Assembly (NCBI GenBank): GCA_903837355.1
Contig: CAILUI010000449.1
Location: 1-64,000, forward strand
DNA length: 64,000 nt
Direction: 5' to 3'
Source of the DNA: an uncultured Victivallales bacterium
GTDB taxonomy: Bacteria; Verrucomicrobiota; Lentisphaeria; Oligosphaerales; JAFGRS01
Shown: positions 9,304-18,422 of the stretch, piece by piece
Position numbering within the stretch: position 1 is the first letter of the stretch
Layout of the letters: each line of letters begins with the position of its first letter
Notes under the pieces: generated by a model
Told to the model about the DNA's origin: nothing
What the model saw: the letters and a program-made list of their open reading frames with translations, nothing else
Database searches by the model: none
Position numbers and translations under genes: made by a program

Positions 9304-12300
9304 GCTGCCGGGACACCAAGCTAGGCCTGCTTCTCATCCTGGGCTGCTGCTTTGGCAGCGTTGCCGCTCCCGACCCGTCGCGGCTCACGGGCCTGCTGTC
9401 GACGAACGCCGCGGAGCGCGAGCGGCTGGGCATCATCCGCCTTCCCACGCCGGCGGCCGGGACGCGTGCGGCGCTACCGAAGGCGGTGCGCAATACCCTC
9501 TATCTGCCCACCGTCTACTTCCAGACGCTGCCCAACTGCGGGGCCGTGGGACCGTCGTACTACTACAAGACCTGGCAGGAGGCGAAGGAGCACGGCTGGG
9601 AGCGTCCTTCCACGCCGGACCGTATCTTCAGCCCCGGCTTCACCTTCCCGCTGGTCGCGCCCTACGACGGCGTGGGCGCCAGCATCGCCGGGACGATGGC
9701 GACCATCCGGGATCATGGCATCGTCACGTTGGATGACTATGCCGAGTGGCAGGACTGGACCCGGTGGCCGCCGGAGGCCATCCTACGCCGGGCGCTGCCG
9801 TGGCGCGCCCGCTCGGTCGCCGCCATCGATATAGCCACCGAGGAGGGTATCGTGGCGCTGAAGGCGCACCTGGCCGGGGGCGACCTGGCCTGCTTCCCGT
9901 TCTACCTGCATCACGACGTCTTCGACGCCTATCCGCATGGGGTCGGGACCGACAATGAGGTCATCTACGGCGCCGGTACAGTGGCCTGGGACTGGCATGC
10001 GTTCACGGCCATCGGCTATGACGACGAGCGCCCGTACTTCGATGGCGTCGAGACCCGTTATGGGGCCTTCCTGGCGGTGAACTCATGGGGCGCTGCCTGG
10101 GGCGTCGGGATTCCCGAGGGGGGCCCAGGCGGCTTCGTCTGGATGGCCTACGAACACGTTCGCGCCATGGCCGCCAACCCCGCCCTCCCCGGCACCGACA
10201 CCGCTGCCTACACCATGGTCGACCGCATCGGCTACCAGCCGCACACCATCGCCACCATCGGCATCAACCACCCGCGGCGCGGCGACGTCGAAGCGTACAT
10301 CACCTCGGGTCCGGCCGGGGCGCCCATCTGGGGCTTCGGCGACGTCTTCCCCATTGGCGGGCCGCAGTACCCGTTCAACGGCTACTTCCCGGTGGACCTC
10401 TCCGATTTCACGGACGGTACCGACCTTGACTTCCACTTAGAGGTGCGCGATTGGTTCGTCGAACCCGAAAACGATCCCGGGAACCTCTGGCAGCCACCCC
10501 TGACCGGGACCGTCACGTATTTTGCCGTGGCGGGCGCAGATTCCCTGTCCCGAGCCTGTGCCGAGGTTCCGGCGAACACGGTCGAGTGGACCGTGGATGA
10601 GCATGGTCAGCCGGCCGGGATACGCCTGAGCATTCAAGCGCTCAAGCCGGCCGCGTGGCCGGCCCTTTCCGGCTTTGAGAACGGCCAGAGTCAGGCCTGG
10701 GGCGATGTGGATGACGATGGTGACCTCGACCTCGCTGTTGCCGGCCTCGATGCCGGCAATCGGCCACGGTTCAGGCTTCTGCTCAACGACGGGGCGGGCG
10801 GGTTGACCGATGCCAACGCCCCGCTCGTCCCCGATTCCGGCAATCCGTCCTGGGTCGATTTCAACCGCGATGGGCGGCTGGACCTGGCCATCTGCAGCAC
10901 CAGCAGTCGGCTGTATCTCGGGCAGGCCGGCGGCGGCCTGGTGGAGTCGACTCTGCCGCTGCCGCGGGTGGAGGATGGTACCTTCGTCTGGGGGGATGTG
11001 GACGGTGACGGCTTCCCGGACCTCGCGGTGGCGGGTGGCGGCCTGTACCGCAATGTGGGGGGGCGCGCCCTCGCGGCCCTGGCCGTGGGCCTGCCGGCGG
11101 CGGGCCGCGCCTTGCGTTGCGTGCAGTGGGCCGATCTCGACAACGACGGTAACCTCGACCTGGTCGCCGCGGACACCTACGCGACGCTGGCCGTCTGGCG
11201 CGGCGATGGCGCCGGTGGCTTCGCCCCGCAGGTGGATGTCGCCGCCGAGGGGGTGAGCCGCGTGGCCGCGGTCGATGTGGATGGCGACGGCTGGCTGGAC
11301 CTGGCCGCCCCGGGCATCAGCATCGATACCAACGGCGATGGCCACGCCGAGACGCCCGGCCTGTTGCTGCTCTGGAACCAGGGCAGCTTCCAGTTCGCGG
11401 CGGCGCACCGCTCCGACATCAAGGCGATCGGGACGCGGCTCGGGCCGGCCATGGACTGGGGCGACGTCAACCGGGATGGCCGGCCGGACCTGTTGCTCAG
11501 CGGCGACTGGCCGGACGAATTCGGCGCCTACACCCTGCACCTGGAGACCCGCCTGCTTGTCAACCGCGGCGGCGGAGCGTTTGCCGCGGCCGACATCGCC
11601 AGCCCGGCCCGTTTCATCAGCGTGCCGCGCCTGGTGGACATGGATGGCGACGGCGATCTCGACCTCGCCGCCACCGGTTTCTGGGCCAACCGGGCCGACG
11701 AGTGGCGGCCAGTGAGTCGGCCAGTCAGCCCCACGCAGCTCCAGGTCGAACCGACCACTGGCGCGAGTGGCCTACTGTTCTCCTGGGCCACTGCCAGCGC
11801 TACCGCGACGCCGGCGCCAGGACTCGCCTACCGGGTCCGCTGCGGCACCTTCCCAGGCGGTGGCGACCTCGTGTCCGCAGCCACGGGCTGGCTCTGGCCG
11901 CCGGCGACGGGACGATACGGTTTCGCCAGCCCTCGTCCCGGGCTTCTCCTGCCATCGTTACCAAAAGAAACTATAGGGTATGCGGCCGTACAGGCGGTAG
12001 ACGCCTGTGGTCTGGCATCGCCGTGGTCGGCGGATGTTCGTTTCGACGTGCGCGGGCTGCTGCCGGAGCCGCCCGGGTTGCCGGCCCGGGTGGGCGGCAC
12101 GGTGACCGTCAACGGGGCGCTTCTGGAGGGGAGTCCGGAGCTGGTGCTCGAGGCTCTGCGTACGGACGGGGTGTCGTTTTCGCCGCCGGTTGTCTGTCGG
12201 CGGTTGAACGCTGCGGGGTGTTACGTTCTCGACTTACCGATCGGCGTTGCCGGGGCGGCCGGGGAGGGGACGGAGGTCTGCCTGCGGGCGACGCTGGGAG

Positions 12301-14132
12301 GCGCCGACGTGACCGTGGTCACGCCACGTCGGGGGCGGTTGCGTTCCGGCCTGGCGGGCACGATGCGGCGCGTTGACGTGGTGGGCTTTGCCGGGCCGGT
12401 CGTGGTGGCCACAGTTCCAGCGGATGGCGCGACCGAGGTCACGGGACTGCAGGAGCTCAGCGTGCGCTTCTCGGAGCCGGTGTTCCGCGGGCCGGATGGC
12501 GTTATTGGCATCTGGCAGCTCCCGGATCGGCGGCTAGAGACGATCCCGGTCGGGTCGCCCGCGGTGACCCTCAGCGGCACTACCGTGACCATCGCGCTGG
12601 GCGTGGCTCTGGCGCCTGGACAGCTCTACGCCGTGCGTTTCGACGAGCGCTGCTTCCGCGGTGCGGCGGGGGTCTTCCACCCGGGGATGCCGGCGGCCCG
12701 GAACTGGAGTTTCCAGACGCTGAACCGGGAGTTCGTCTACGCGGAGATGGCGGCGTGGGGATCGTTGGGCTTTGGCCTTGGGCAGTTCGACCGGGTCTAC
12801 GGGATTGCCGTGGGGCCGCTCTCCCGCGTCTACGTGACCGAGCGCGGGGACTTCCGTCCGCAGCGGGCACGGGTTCAGGAGTTCCAGGCGGACGGCACCT
12901 TCGTCACCGCCTGGAGTGAGTACGGGTCAGCCCCGGGCCTGCTGAAAGTGCCTTCCGGCATCGCCTGCGATGCGGCGGGCAACATCTACGTTGCGGACAC
13001 GGGCAACCAGCGGGTGCAGGTGTTTACGAGCGAGGGCCGGCTGCTGTCCACCTGGGATGCCGCGGCCGGTTTCCCTTTCCAAGCACCGCACGGGATCGCC
13101 GTCGCTCCCGACGGGACGGTGCTGGTGGCGGACTCCGTCGCCCTGCGGGTGTTCGTGCTGGCTGCGGACGGCGAACTGCTGGCCACTTGGGGGGCCCCGT
13201 CGGCGGGAGGGGTGACCTTCACCTTCCCGCGCTGGGTCGCGGCTGCGCCTGACGGCCGCGTGCTGGTGGCGGACGCGGCGGTCTGGGGCGCGGGCGGGTA
13301 CGTGCCGCCCCGGATCCAGGTCCTCGATGCCGATGGCGAGCGGCTTGGAGTGATCGGTGCCGCGGGCAATGCCCCGGGGCGGTACGGCGAGGTGAGTGGG
13401 CTGGCCGTCGGCCCGGAGGGCCTGGTCTACGTCGCCGATGGGAGTCTCGGCTGTGTTCACCTGTTCAGTCTGGACGGCACGTTCCTGGAGCGCCTGACCG
13501 TGGGTGGGGCGCGGGCGGCGGGCGGGCTGGACAGCGTCGGGGCGGGCGACCTGCCGCGAGGTGATATCTCCTATGGCGCGATCGCGGCCGCGGGTCCGGG
13601 TGCTGCGGTTCTGCTCGACCCCGTCAATGGCCGAGTGCGGCGCTTCCGGGCCTACAGCGACTCTGCCGACCAGGTCTTCGAGGTCGCGGTGGGACGCGGG
13701 TGGGAACTGCTCTCAGCGCCGTTGGCGGCGGCCGCCAGGACCGACGAGAGCTTCGTAGAGCGCCTCGAGACCGGGGCGTACGTCCCCGAGATCTGGCCTT
13801 GGCATGCCCTCCTGCGGCGGCTGGTGCCAGCGCACTACGTCGCGCCTCTGGTCGGCTTCTGGCTGAGCAGCGAGGAGCCTGGGACGGTGCGGTTCCGCGG
13901 CCCGCCGGCGTTCAGTAGCGAGGTGGCCTTTCGCAGCGGCTGGAACCTGGTCGGGCCGGCGGCGGTGATGCGGGTGCCCTGGGATCATCCCCTGCTGCGC
14001 ATGCCTGCCTGGGGCTGGGATTCGGCGGCACAGTGCTACACTCCGGTCAGCAGCGGTGGCGACCTCCTGCCGGGGCGGGCGTACTGGATGCTCGCTCTGC
14101 GCCCCTTCTCCATGCGGATGGATGAGCGCTGA
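9300..14132 (+). CDS. secreted papain-like protein with FG-GAP, Ig-like and NHL repeats
   Basis: A 1610-residue secreted mosaic protein. Residues 60-300 resemble C1 papain-like peptidases: Cys80 in PNCGAVGPSYYY, His233 in WDWHAF and Asn261 in VNSWGAAWG. The Trp normally following the cysteine is Gly. Residues 450-800 carry VCBS/FG-GAP calcium-type repeats (WGDVDDDGDLDLAVAG and similar). A SbsA-like Ig domain follows near 1030-1140, then NHL beta-propeller repeats (GIAVAPDGTVLVADS and similar) to about 1450. The C-terminus has the same GWNLV module (1547-1551) that opens the preceding protein. It starts inside the stop of that gene. It is likely cell-surface, with unknown role. Confidence 0.78.
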   Translation: MSCRDTKLGLLLILGCCFGSVAAPDPSRLTGLLSTNAAERERLGIIRLPTPAAGTRAALPKAVRNTLYLPTVYFQTLPNCGAVGPSYYYKTWQEAKEHGWERPSTPDRIFSPGFTFPLVAPYDGVGASIAGTMATIRDHGIVTLDDYAEWQDWTRWPPEAILRRALPWRARSVAAIDIATEEGIVALKAHLAGGDLACFPFYLHHDVFDAYPHGVGTDNEVIYGAGTVAWDWHAFTAIGYDDERPYFDGVETRYGAFLAVNSWGAAWGVGIPEGGPGGFVWMAYEHVRAMAANPALPGTDTAAYTMVDRIGYQPHTIATIGINHPRRGDVEAYITSGPAGAPIWGFGDVFPIGGPQYPFNGYFPVDLSDFTDGTDLDFHLEVRDWFVEPENDPGNLWQPPLTGTVTYFAVAGADSLSRACAEVPANTVEWTVDEHGQPAGIRLSIQALKPAAWPALSGFENGQSQAWGDVDDDGDLDLAVAGLDAGNRPRFRLLLNDGAGGLTDANAPLVPDSGNPSWVDFNRDGRLDLAICSTSSRLYLGQAGGGLVESTLPLPRVEDGTFVWGDVDGDGFPDLAVAGGGLYRNVGGRALAALAVGLPAAGRALRCVQWADLDNDGNLDLVAADTYATLAVWRGDGAGGFAPQVDVAAEGVSRVAAVDVDGDGWLDLAAPGISIDTNGDGHAETPGLLLLWNQGSFQFAAAHRSDIKAIGTRLGPAMDWGDVNRDGRPDLLLSGDWPDEFGAYTLHLETRLLVNRGGGAFAAADIASPARFISVPRLVDMDGDGDLDLAATGFWANRADEWRPVSRPVSPTQLQVEPTTGASGLLFSWATASATATPAPGLAYRVRCGTFPGGGDLVSAATGWLWPPATGRYGFASPRPGLLLPSLPKETIGYAAVQAVDACGLASPWSADVRFDVRGLLPEPPGLPARVGGTVTVNGALLEGSPELVLEALRTDGVSFSPPVVCRRLNAAGCYVLDLPIGVAGAAGEGTEVCLRATLGGADVTVVTPRRGRLRSGLAGTMRRVDVVGFAGPVVVATVPADGATEVTGLQELSVRFSEPVFRGPDGVIGIWQLPDRRLETIPVGSPAVTLSGTTVTIALGVALAPGQLYAVRFDERCFRGAAGVFHPGMPAARNWSFQTLNREFVYAEMAAWGSLGFGLGQFDRVYGIAVGPLSRVYVTERGDFRPQRARVQEFQADGTFVTAWSEYGSAPGLLKVPSGIACDAAGNIYVADTGNQRVQVFTSEGRLLSTWDAAAGFPFQAPHGIAVAPDGTVLVADSVALRVFVLAADGELLATWGAPSAGGVTFTFPRWVAAAPDGRVLVADAAVWGAGGYVPPRIQVLDADGERLGVIGAAGNAPGRYGEVSGLAVGPEGLVYVADGSLGCVHLFSLDGTFLERLTVGGARAAGGLDSVGAGDLPRGDISYGAIAAAGPGAAVLLDPVNGRVRRFRAYSDSADQVFEVAVGRGWELLSAPLAAAARTDESFVERLETGAYVPEIWPWHALLRRLVPAHYVAPLVGFWLSSEEPGTVRFRGPPAFSSEVAFRSGWNLVGPAAVMRVPWDHPLLRMPAWGWDSAAQCYTPVSSGGDLLPGRAYWMLALRPFSMRMDER

Positions 14133-14139
14133 GTCCCCC

Positions 14140-14838
14140 TCAGCCCAGTCGCGTCGGCTGCAGCAGCATCTCCGCGACGAAGCTGCGGTCGCTGAGGCCG
14201 GCGGCCAGCACGGCCGCCGCGGCCACGTCTTCCGGCGCCATGGCGTCCGGATTGCCGGGGCCCATGATGCCTGTGGTGACCGGGCCCGGACAGAGTGTCG
14301 TGAGGCGCACCGGCGTGCCGCGCAGTTCCTCGTTGACGGCCCGCCCGAGGCCGAGCAGGGCGTGCTTGCTGGCGCAGTACGCGGACATTCCGCCGATGCC
14401 GCGCAGGGCCGCATCGGAAGCGATGTTGATGATGCGGCCGGAGCGCTGCCGGCGCATCACGGGCAGCGCCTGCTGGGTCAGGCGCAGGGGGACCTCGACG
14501 TTGATGGTCAGCAGGCGCCGCCAGTCGTCGAGACGGATGTGCTCGACGGGGGCCGCGGTGGCGATGCCGGCGTTGTTGACGAGGATGTCAAGCCGCCCGT
14601 GCCGGGTCACGATACTCTCCACGAGCTGCTCGCAGGCGTCTGGCTCGGTCAGGTCGCGGGCTGCGGTCCAGGACTGCGGGTGCTGTTCGCGCAGGGCCGT
14701 CTCCAGCGTGGCCAGCAGGGCCGGATCGCGGCCGGCGGCGACGACGCAGGCGCCTTCCCGGGCGAAGGCCAGGGCGATGGCCCGACCGATGCCGCGGCTG
14801 GCGCCGGTCACGAGCACGACGGCGTCTTTGAGGCTCAT
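14140..14838 (-). CDS. short-chain dehydrogenase/reductase (SDR)
   Basis: A 232-residue classical SDR. The NAD(P) motif TGASRGIG is at residues 11-18, NNAG at 88-91, the catalytic Ser141 and Tyr154-x-x-x-Lys158 (YCASK), and the PG motif after the active site. It should oxidise or reduce a hydroxyl/carbonyl group, with substrate not predictable. The first codons overlap the stop of the upstream epimerase by 4 bp, so the two form one minus-strand operon. It is convergent with the giant plus-strand gene ending at 14132. Confidence 0.9.
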   Translation of the reverse strand: MSLKDAVVLVTGASRGIGRAIALAFAREGACVVAAGRDPALLATLETALREQHPQSWTAARDLTEPDACEQLVESIVTRHGRLDILVNNAGIATAAPVEHIRLDDWRRLLTINVEVPLRLTQQALPVMRRQRSGRIINIASDAALRGIGGMSAYCASKHALLGLGRAVNEELRGTPVRLTTLCPGPVTTGIMGPGNPDAMAPEDVAAAAVLAAGLSDRSFVAEMLLQPTRLG

Positions 14839-15596
14839 GGGTGGCTCTCCGTCACCGGGATCTCCGGCCAGTTGAAGCGCGGCTGGTAGCCGAGCTGCTC
14901 ACGGGTAGCGGTGAGGTCGATGGTGGTATCCGGCCGATCCGCCAGGATGGCGAAGGTGCCGTAGGTGGGGGCGTCCGCGGCCAGGGCGCGGGCGATGGCG
15001 CCGGCGACGTCGCGCGGATCGACATAGAGGAACCAGAGTCCGGCCGCGGCGGCCGGCGCTGCGGGACCGGGGTTGGCGCCATCGCCGGCGATGATGCCGG
15101 GACGGATGTGGATCACCGGCAGGCCATAGGCGACGTGGTAGGCTCGCCCCATCTCCTCTCCCAGCGCTTTGCCGAGGGCGTAGCGCAGGTCGCCGGCAGC
15201 GTACTCGGGCGGGTCCGAAACCCGGTTCCGGCGGTCGCCCTGGAAGCGCCCAGCTACGATACTGCTGCAGTTCACCACTCGCCCAACCTGGCAATGGACG
15301 GCCGCCTCGAAGAGATTCCAGGTGCCGTGGACCATCACCCGTTCGAAGTCCGCCAGCGGGCGCTGTTCGCGCCCCCGCACCAAGGCTACCAGATGCACGA
15401 CGGCAGCGCAGCCCTGCATGGCTGCTTCCAGGCCGGGCAAATCGGCGACATCGCCCGCGCGGAACTCGGCTCCCACGGGCAGGTTTGCCGGCGGCACTCG
15501 GTCAAACAGGCGTAGCGGCGCCGTGCCGGCCAGGGCCTGCACGACGAAACCGCCGAGGTAGCCGCTGGCACCGGTGATCAGGATGGGCTGGGTCAT
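14835..15596 (-). CDS. NAD-dependent epimerase/dehydratase (extended SDR)
   Basis: A 253-residue nucleotide-sugar-type extended SDR. It has the Rossmann motif GASGYLGG (residues 9-16), an NCSS serine block near 109-112 and the catalytic Tyr139-x-x-x-Lys143. The frame is open further upstream into 7-bp repeats, giving only Pro/Arg-rich codons. I therefore start at the ATG at 15596, which has AGAGGA eight bases upstream. The heptad array begins immediately beyond that ribosome-binding site. It overlaps the SDR gene by 4 bp. Confidence 0.88.
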   Translation of the reverse strand: MTQPILITGASGYLGGFVVQALAGTAPLRLFDRVPPANLPVGAEFRAGDVADLPGLEAAMQGCAAVVHLVALVRGREQRPLADFERVMVHGTWNLFEAAVHCQVGRVVNCSSIVAGRFQGDRRNRVSDPPEYAAGDLRYALGKALGEEMGRAYHVAYGLPVIHIRPGIIAGDGANPGPAAPAAAAGLWFLYVDPRDVAGAIARALAADAPTYGTFAILADRPDTTIDLTATREQLGYQPRFNWPEIPVTESHP

Positions 15597-15610
15597 GCGC
15601 AGAGTCCTCT

Positions 15611-15687
15611 GAGGGGCGAGGGGCGAGGGGCGAGGGTCGAGGGTCGAGGGTCGAGGGTCGAGGGGCGAGGGTCGAGGGGCGGGGGGC
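15611..15687. repeat. heptanucleotide tandem array 2
   Basis: Eleven 7-bp units on the plus strand, GAGGGGC or GAGGGTC with a final GGGGGGC. A second short run of four units of the YTCAGCY type follows at 15701-15728 and reaches into the last codon of the isomerase gene. The main array stops 14 bp from the epimerase start codon, right next to its Shine-Dalgarno sequence. Confidence 0.92.
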
Positions 15688-15722
15688 ATTCGGCGGTGCC
15701 CTCAGCTTTCAGCTTTCAGCCC

Positions 15723-17123
15723 TCAGCCCTGGTTCCGGTTGAGGGTGATGAGGTTCAGGCCAGGCACGTAGCGGCAGGCCTCGCGCAGGGCTGCGCCGTA
15801 GCGCCCGTAGTTCATGGCCAGGTGGTGGATGAAGGGGCCTTCCATCAACGTCCGTTCCCAGTGCGGCCAGTTGTCGACCTCGACCCAGACGTAGTTGTTC
15901 AGCGTGGCTGGGCCGTCGCAGGTGTGTGCTTCGCCAACGGCCAGGACGTAGTCGCCGTGGTGGCCGTCGAAACGGGCCATGGTGACCGGGCCGGTCTTGA
16001 GGCGGAAGTGGGTCATGCCGGACAGCGGGCTGGGCAGGATCCAGTGCTTGCCGATACGGACGCGGTCGTCGGGTGCGCACAGGCTGAGCGGCGCGCCGGC
16101 GTGCCAGACGCAGCCGGCGTTATCGTTGGTCGGATGGCGGATGACGAACTCGGAGAGGAAGGCGGCGGCGCGGTTGCCGCTGGCACGCTGGACGAGGACG
16201 TTGCTGATGGCGCCATGGATATCGGATTCATAGGCGATGGTGACCGTATCGCCGACCGCGGACTCGGCATAGCAGCAGTAGGCGCCCATGGCCTCGACGA
16301 GGCTGGTGAACTCCTGCACGGCGAGGGTTTCCAGTCCGTGGTCAGCGGCGAGGGCCAGCATCTGGTCGCGCATGGCCAGGACGTTGAGCATGGGGCCGTC
16401 TTCCGGGAAGCCCTCGATGGTCGTCGTCTGCCGCAGTTCGGCGAGTTCCTTCGCGTAGCCGGCCCGGCCGCGTGCAGCGCGATCCTGACTGGCCCTGATG
16501 AAGTCGACCATGTCCAGCGGCAGGACCTCGACGGCGAAACGCTCGAGCAGTTGCTGTTCGTTGATGATGGTGGTCCAGAAGAAATCGATACGCTGGCCGA
16601 GATGGCCGATGCGCAGGCCGCGGCTGAGGGCCGCGGCGGCGTGGACGGCACCGAGGAAGGTCTCGAGCCCGGCGCGCAGCGGCGGTTCGTCGAGGCGGCA
16701 GTTCTCGATGTAGGTGAAGCGCACCCCCAGCTTGCCGAGCACGTTGCTCGAGGCGAACAGACCGCAGAGCGTGTCGCGCAGGCGGCTGCCGTCGGGCAGG
16801 GGAGCCTCGTCACGCGGGCCCCAGAGCAGCACCGGCAGGCCCAGCTTGCGGCCGATCATGCCGACGGCGCCCTCGGTGCCGAAGTTGCAGTGCGGCATGA
16901 AGAGGGCGTCGACCCCGGCCTGCCGGAAGTGGGCGACGACGGTGTCGACCTGTGCCTGATCCTTGACCAGGCCGTCCGCCAGCACGCCCTCCAGGTCGAC
17001 GAAGGGGATCTGCCATTGGCGTAGGCGGGCCTGGATGAGGCCCTTGAGGCGCAGGGCGTCGGCGTTGCTGAAGACGAACTTGCCGATGGGGCAGAGCCCG
17101 AGCAGCGGTTTCCGGAACGTCAT
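15723..17123 (-). CDS. L-fucose/L-arabinose isomerase-family protein (second copy)
   Basis: A 466-residue cytoplasmic protein of the same family as the product at 2450-3865 but clearly diverged. N-terminal Rossmann-like domains include MPHCNFGTEGAVG near residue 96 and LGLPVLLWGPRDE near 115. The C-terminal region includes VEAMGAYCCYAES near 270 and the typical end EGPFIHHLAMNYG...REACRY. An aldose-ketose isomerisation is likely, with substrate unknown. The upstream DNA holds a strong -35 element and a perfect palindrome, so it may be repressor-controlled together with the divergent gene at 17340. Confidence 0.85.
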   Translation of the reverse strand: MTFRKPLLGLCPIGKFVFSNADALRLKGLIQARLRQWQIPFVDLEGVLADGLVKDQAQVDTVVAHFRQAGVDALFMPHCNFGTEGAVGMIGRKLGLPVLLWGPRDEAPLPDGSRLRDTLCGLFASSNVLGKLGVRFTYIENCRLDEPPLRAGLETFLGAVHAAAALSRGLRIGHLGQRIDFFWTTIINEQQLLERFAVEVLPLDMVDFIRASQDRAARGRAGYAKELAELRQTTTIEGFPEDGPMLNVLAMRDQMLALAADHGLETLAVQEFTSLVEAMGAYCCYAESAVGDTVTIAYESDIHGAISNVLVQRASGNRAAAFLSEFVIRHPTNDNAGCVWHAGAPLSLCAPDDRVRIGKHWILPSPLSGMTHFRLKTGPVTMARFDGHHGDYVLAVGEAHTCDGPATLNNYVWVEVDNWPHWERTLMEGPFIHHLAMNYGRYGAALREACRYVPGLNLITLNRNQG

Positions 17124-17184
17124 GGCAGGGCCTCCACGGTGGTGTTCTCTGGACGTGTCGATAACCTGACGGGCGGCCAGAGGC

Positions 17185-17202
17185 TGTCAAGCGCGGCTTG
17201 AC
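17185..17202 (-). promoter_or_regulatory. palindromic operator overlapping a consensus -35
   Basis: GTCAAGC-GCG-GCTTGAC (17186-17202) is a perfect 7-bp inverted repeat with a 3-bp centre. On the minus strand a consensus TTGACA (17190-17185) overlaps one arm. A weak -10 (GGTTAT, 18-bp spacing) lies towards the isomerase-like gene that starts at 17123. This arrangement fits a dimeric repressor, possibly a sugar-responsive one, controlling the divergent gap. No regulator gene lies next to it. Confidence 0.5.
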
Positions 17203-17240
17203 GAATGACCCCGGGCCGACGGCGGGTCACGCCGACAGCG

Positions 17241-17268
17241 TTGACTTCAGGCGTTGGCGGGCTATAGC
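17241..17268 (+). promoter_or_regulatory. sigma70-type promoter for the HEAT-repeat gene
   Basis: TTGACT (17241-17246) and TATAGC (17263-17268) are spaced 16 bp apart, about 70 bp before the ATG at 17340. This is among the better plus-strand promoter matches in the window. It is in the same divergent gap as the palindrome at 17186-17202. Confidence 0.5.
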
Positions 17269-17339
17269 CAAAAGGGGTTGCGTCGACGCGTGAGGCGACG
17301 GCGCCGGTGCCGGCGGGGCGGAATGAGGAGTCAGCCGAG

Positions 17340-18338
17340 ATGAGACACGGTCCGTTGCCGGGAGTGCTGGCGATCGCCGTTGGTCTGTGCCTGGCCGGTG
17401 CTGCCCAGGACGCCCCCAGCGCCGCCGCGCGGCGGCGTCTTGAGTTGCTCGCGGCCGGCGAGCAGGGAGCCGCGGCGCTGCCGGTATTGCGCCAGGGGTT
17501 GGTCGACGAGAATGCGGTCGTGCGCCGCACTGCCGCGCGCCTGCTGGGCGACCTCGGCATGCCGGCTCGGGAGGTGCTGCTGGAGGCCTGGGAGAGCGAC
17601 GATGCGGTGGTCCGTCAGACGACGCTGAAGGCCTTGGTGCGTCTCGAGGGTGTTGGCCGGGACGCGGTGCTGGGGCAGGCTCTCGCTGACCCGGATCTGA
17701 CGGTGCGTCTGCTGGCCGCTGGCGCGCTGGCGGCGTTACCCCGCAGTGCCGCAACCGAGGCCCTGCTGCAGACGGCAGCCAAGGACGCGCACGACGCCGT
17801 GCGTGAGACCGCGGGCCGGGCTCTGTGGCCGTTTCGGCGCGATGTGACGCCCCTGCGTGAGCGTCGCGACTGGGACCACGAGATCGCCGTGATCCTGGCC
17901 ATCCCGCTCCCCAAGGACGACTGGCGCTTCGCTCTCGATCCACGGCGGGACGGGCACCTCAGCATGTGGCACGACGCCGCTTTCGACGACAGCGCCTGGA
18001 AGACGCTGGCCATCGAGCAGCCGTGGGAGAAGGCGGGGTACGAGTTCGATGGTGTGGCCTGGTACCGGCGCCGCGTTGATCTGCCCGCCAGGCCGGAGGG
18101 CACGATCAACGCCGTGGAGGTCGCCTTCGAGGCGGTCGACGAGTGTGCCTGGGTCTGGGTGAATGGCGTCTATGTCGGTCAGCACGATCTGGGGACGGCC
18201 GGCTGGGACCGGGCCTTCACCCTGGACATCACCGATGCCGTGCGCTGGGGGGTACCGAACCAGATCACGGTCCGCGTCCTGGATACCGCCTTCGCCGGCG
18301 GCATCTGGAAGCCGGTGCGGATCGAGGTGTTGCGCTGA
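17340..18338 (+). CDS. secreted HEAT-repeat protein with GH2-like sugar-binding domain
   Basis: A 332-residue protein. A signal peptide (about 20 residues) is followed by alanine/leucine-rich HEAT-like helical repeats to about residue 160. A galactose-binding jelly-roll domain like the N-terminal domain of GH2 beta-galactosidases follows. Its marks are WHDAAFDDSAW, WYRRRVDLP, WVWVNGVYVG and NQITVRVLD near residues 205-320. No catalytic barrel follows, so this is a binding or scaffolding protein by appearance. The ATG at 17340 follows a purine-rich GAATGAGGAG site. The LamG protein gene lies 84 bp downstream. Confidence 0.75.
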   Translation: MRHGPLPGVLAIAVGLCLAGAAQDAPSAAARRRLELLAAGEQGAAALPVLRQGLVDENAVVRRTAARLLGDLGMPAREVLLEAWESDDAVVRQTTLKALVRLEGVGRDAVLGQALADPDLTVRLLAAGALAALPRSAATEALLQTAAKDAHDAVRETAGRALWPFRRDVTPLRERRDWDHEIAVILAIPLPKDDWRFALDPRRDGHLSMWHDAAFDDSAWKTLAIEQPWEKAGYEFDGVAWYRRRVDLPARPEGTINAVEVAFEAVDECAWVWVNGVYVGQHDLGTAGWDRAFTLDITDAVRWGVPNQITVRVLDTAFAGGIWKPVRIEVLR

Positions 18339-18347
18339 GCGGCGCGC

Positions 18348-18381
18348 GGCCAGAGCCGACCCGACGGTCGGCGGTCCCAGG
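18348..18381. repeat. single REP-like hairpin unit
   Basis: One copy of the dispersed unit, core at 18351-18380. Its stem CCGAC-CCGAC-GGTCGG is followed by CGGTCCCAG. It matches the 43133-43237 tandem units closely and the 2331/2371 copies in its right half. It occupies the gap between two co-directional genes. Confidence 0.85.
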
Positions 18382-18422
18382 TTCCCGGGAATGGAACGGC
18401 CGCGGCCATTGGGGGGCGCACT

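Noticed and set aside
9535..9570. Loss of the catalytic cysteine in the papain-like domain
   Set aside because: Aligning from the conserved YYYKT, Cys80 falls at the nucleophile position. Only the following Trp is changed to Gly, so I do not call it a pseudoenzyme.
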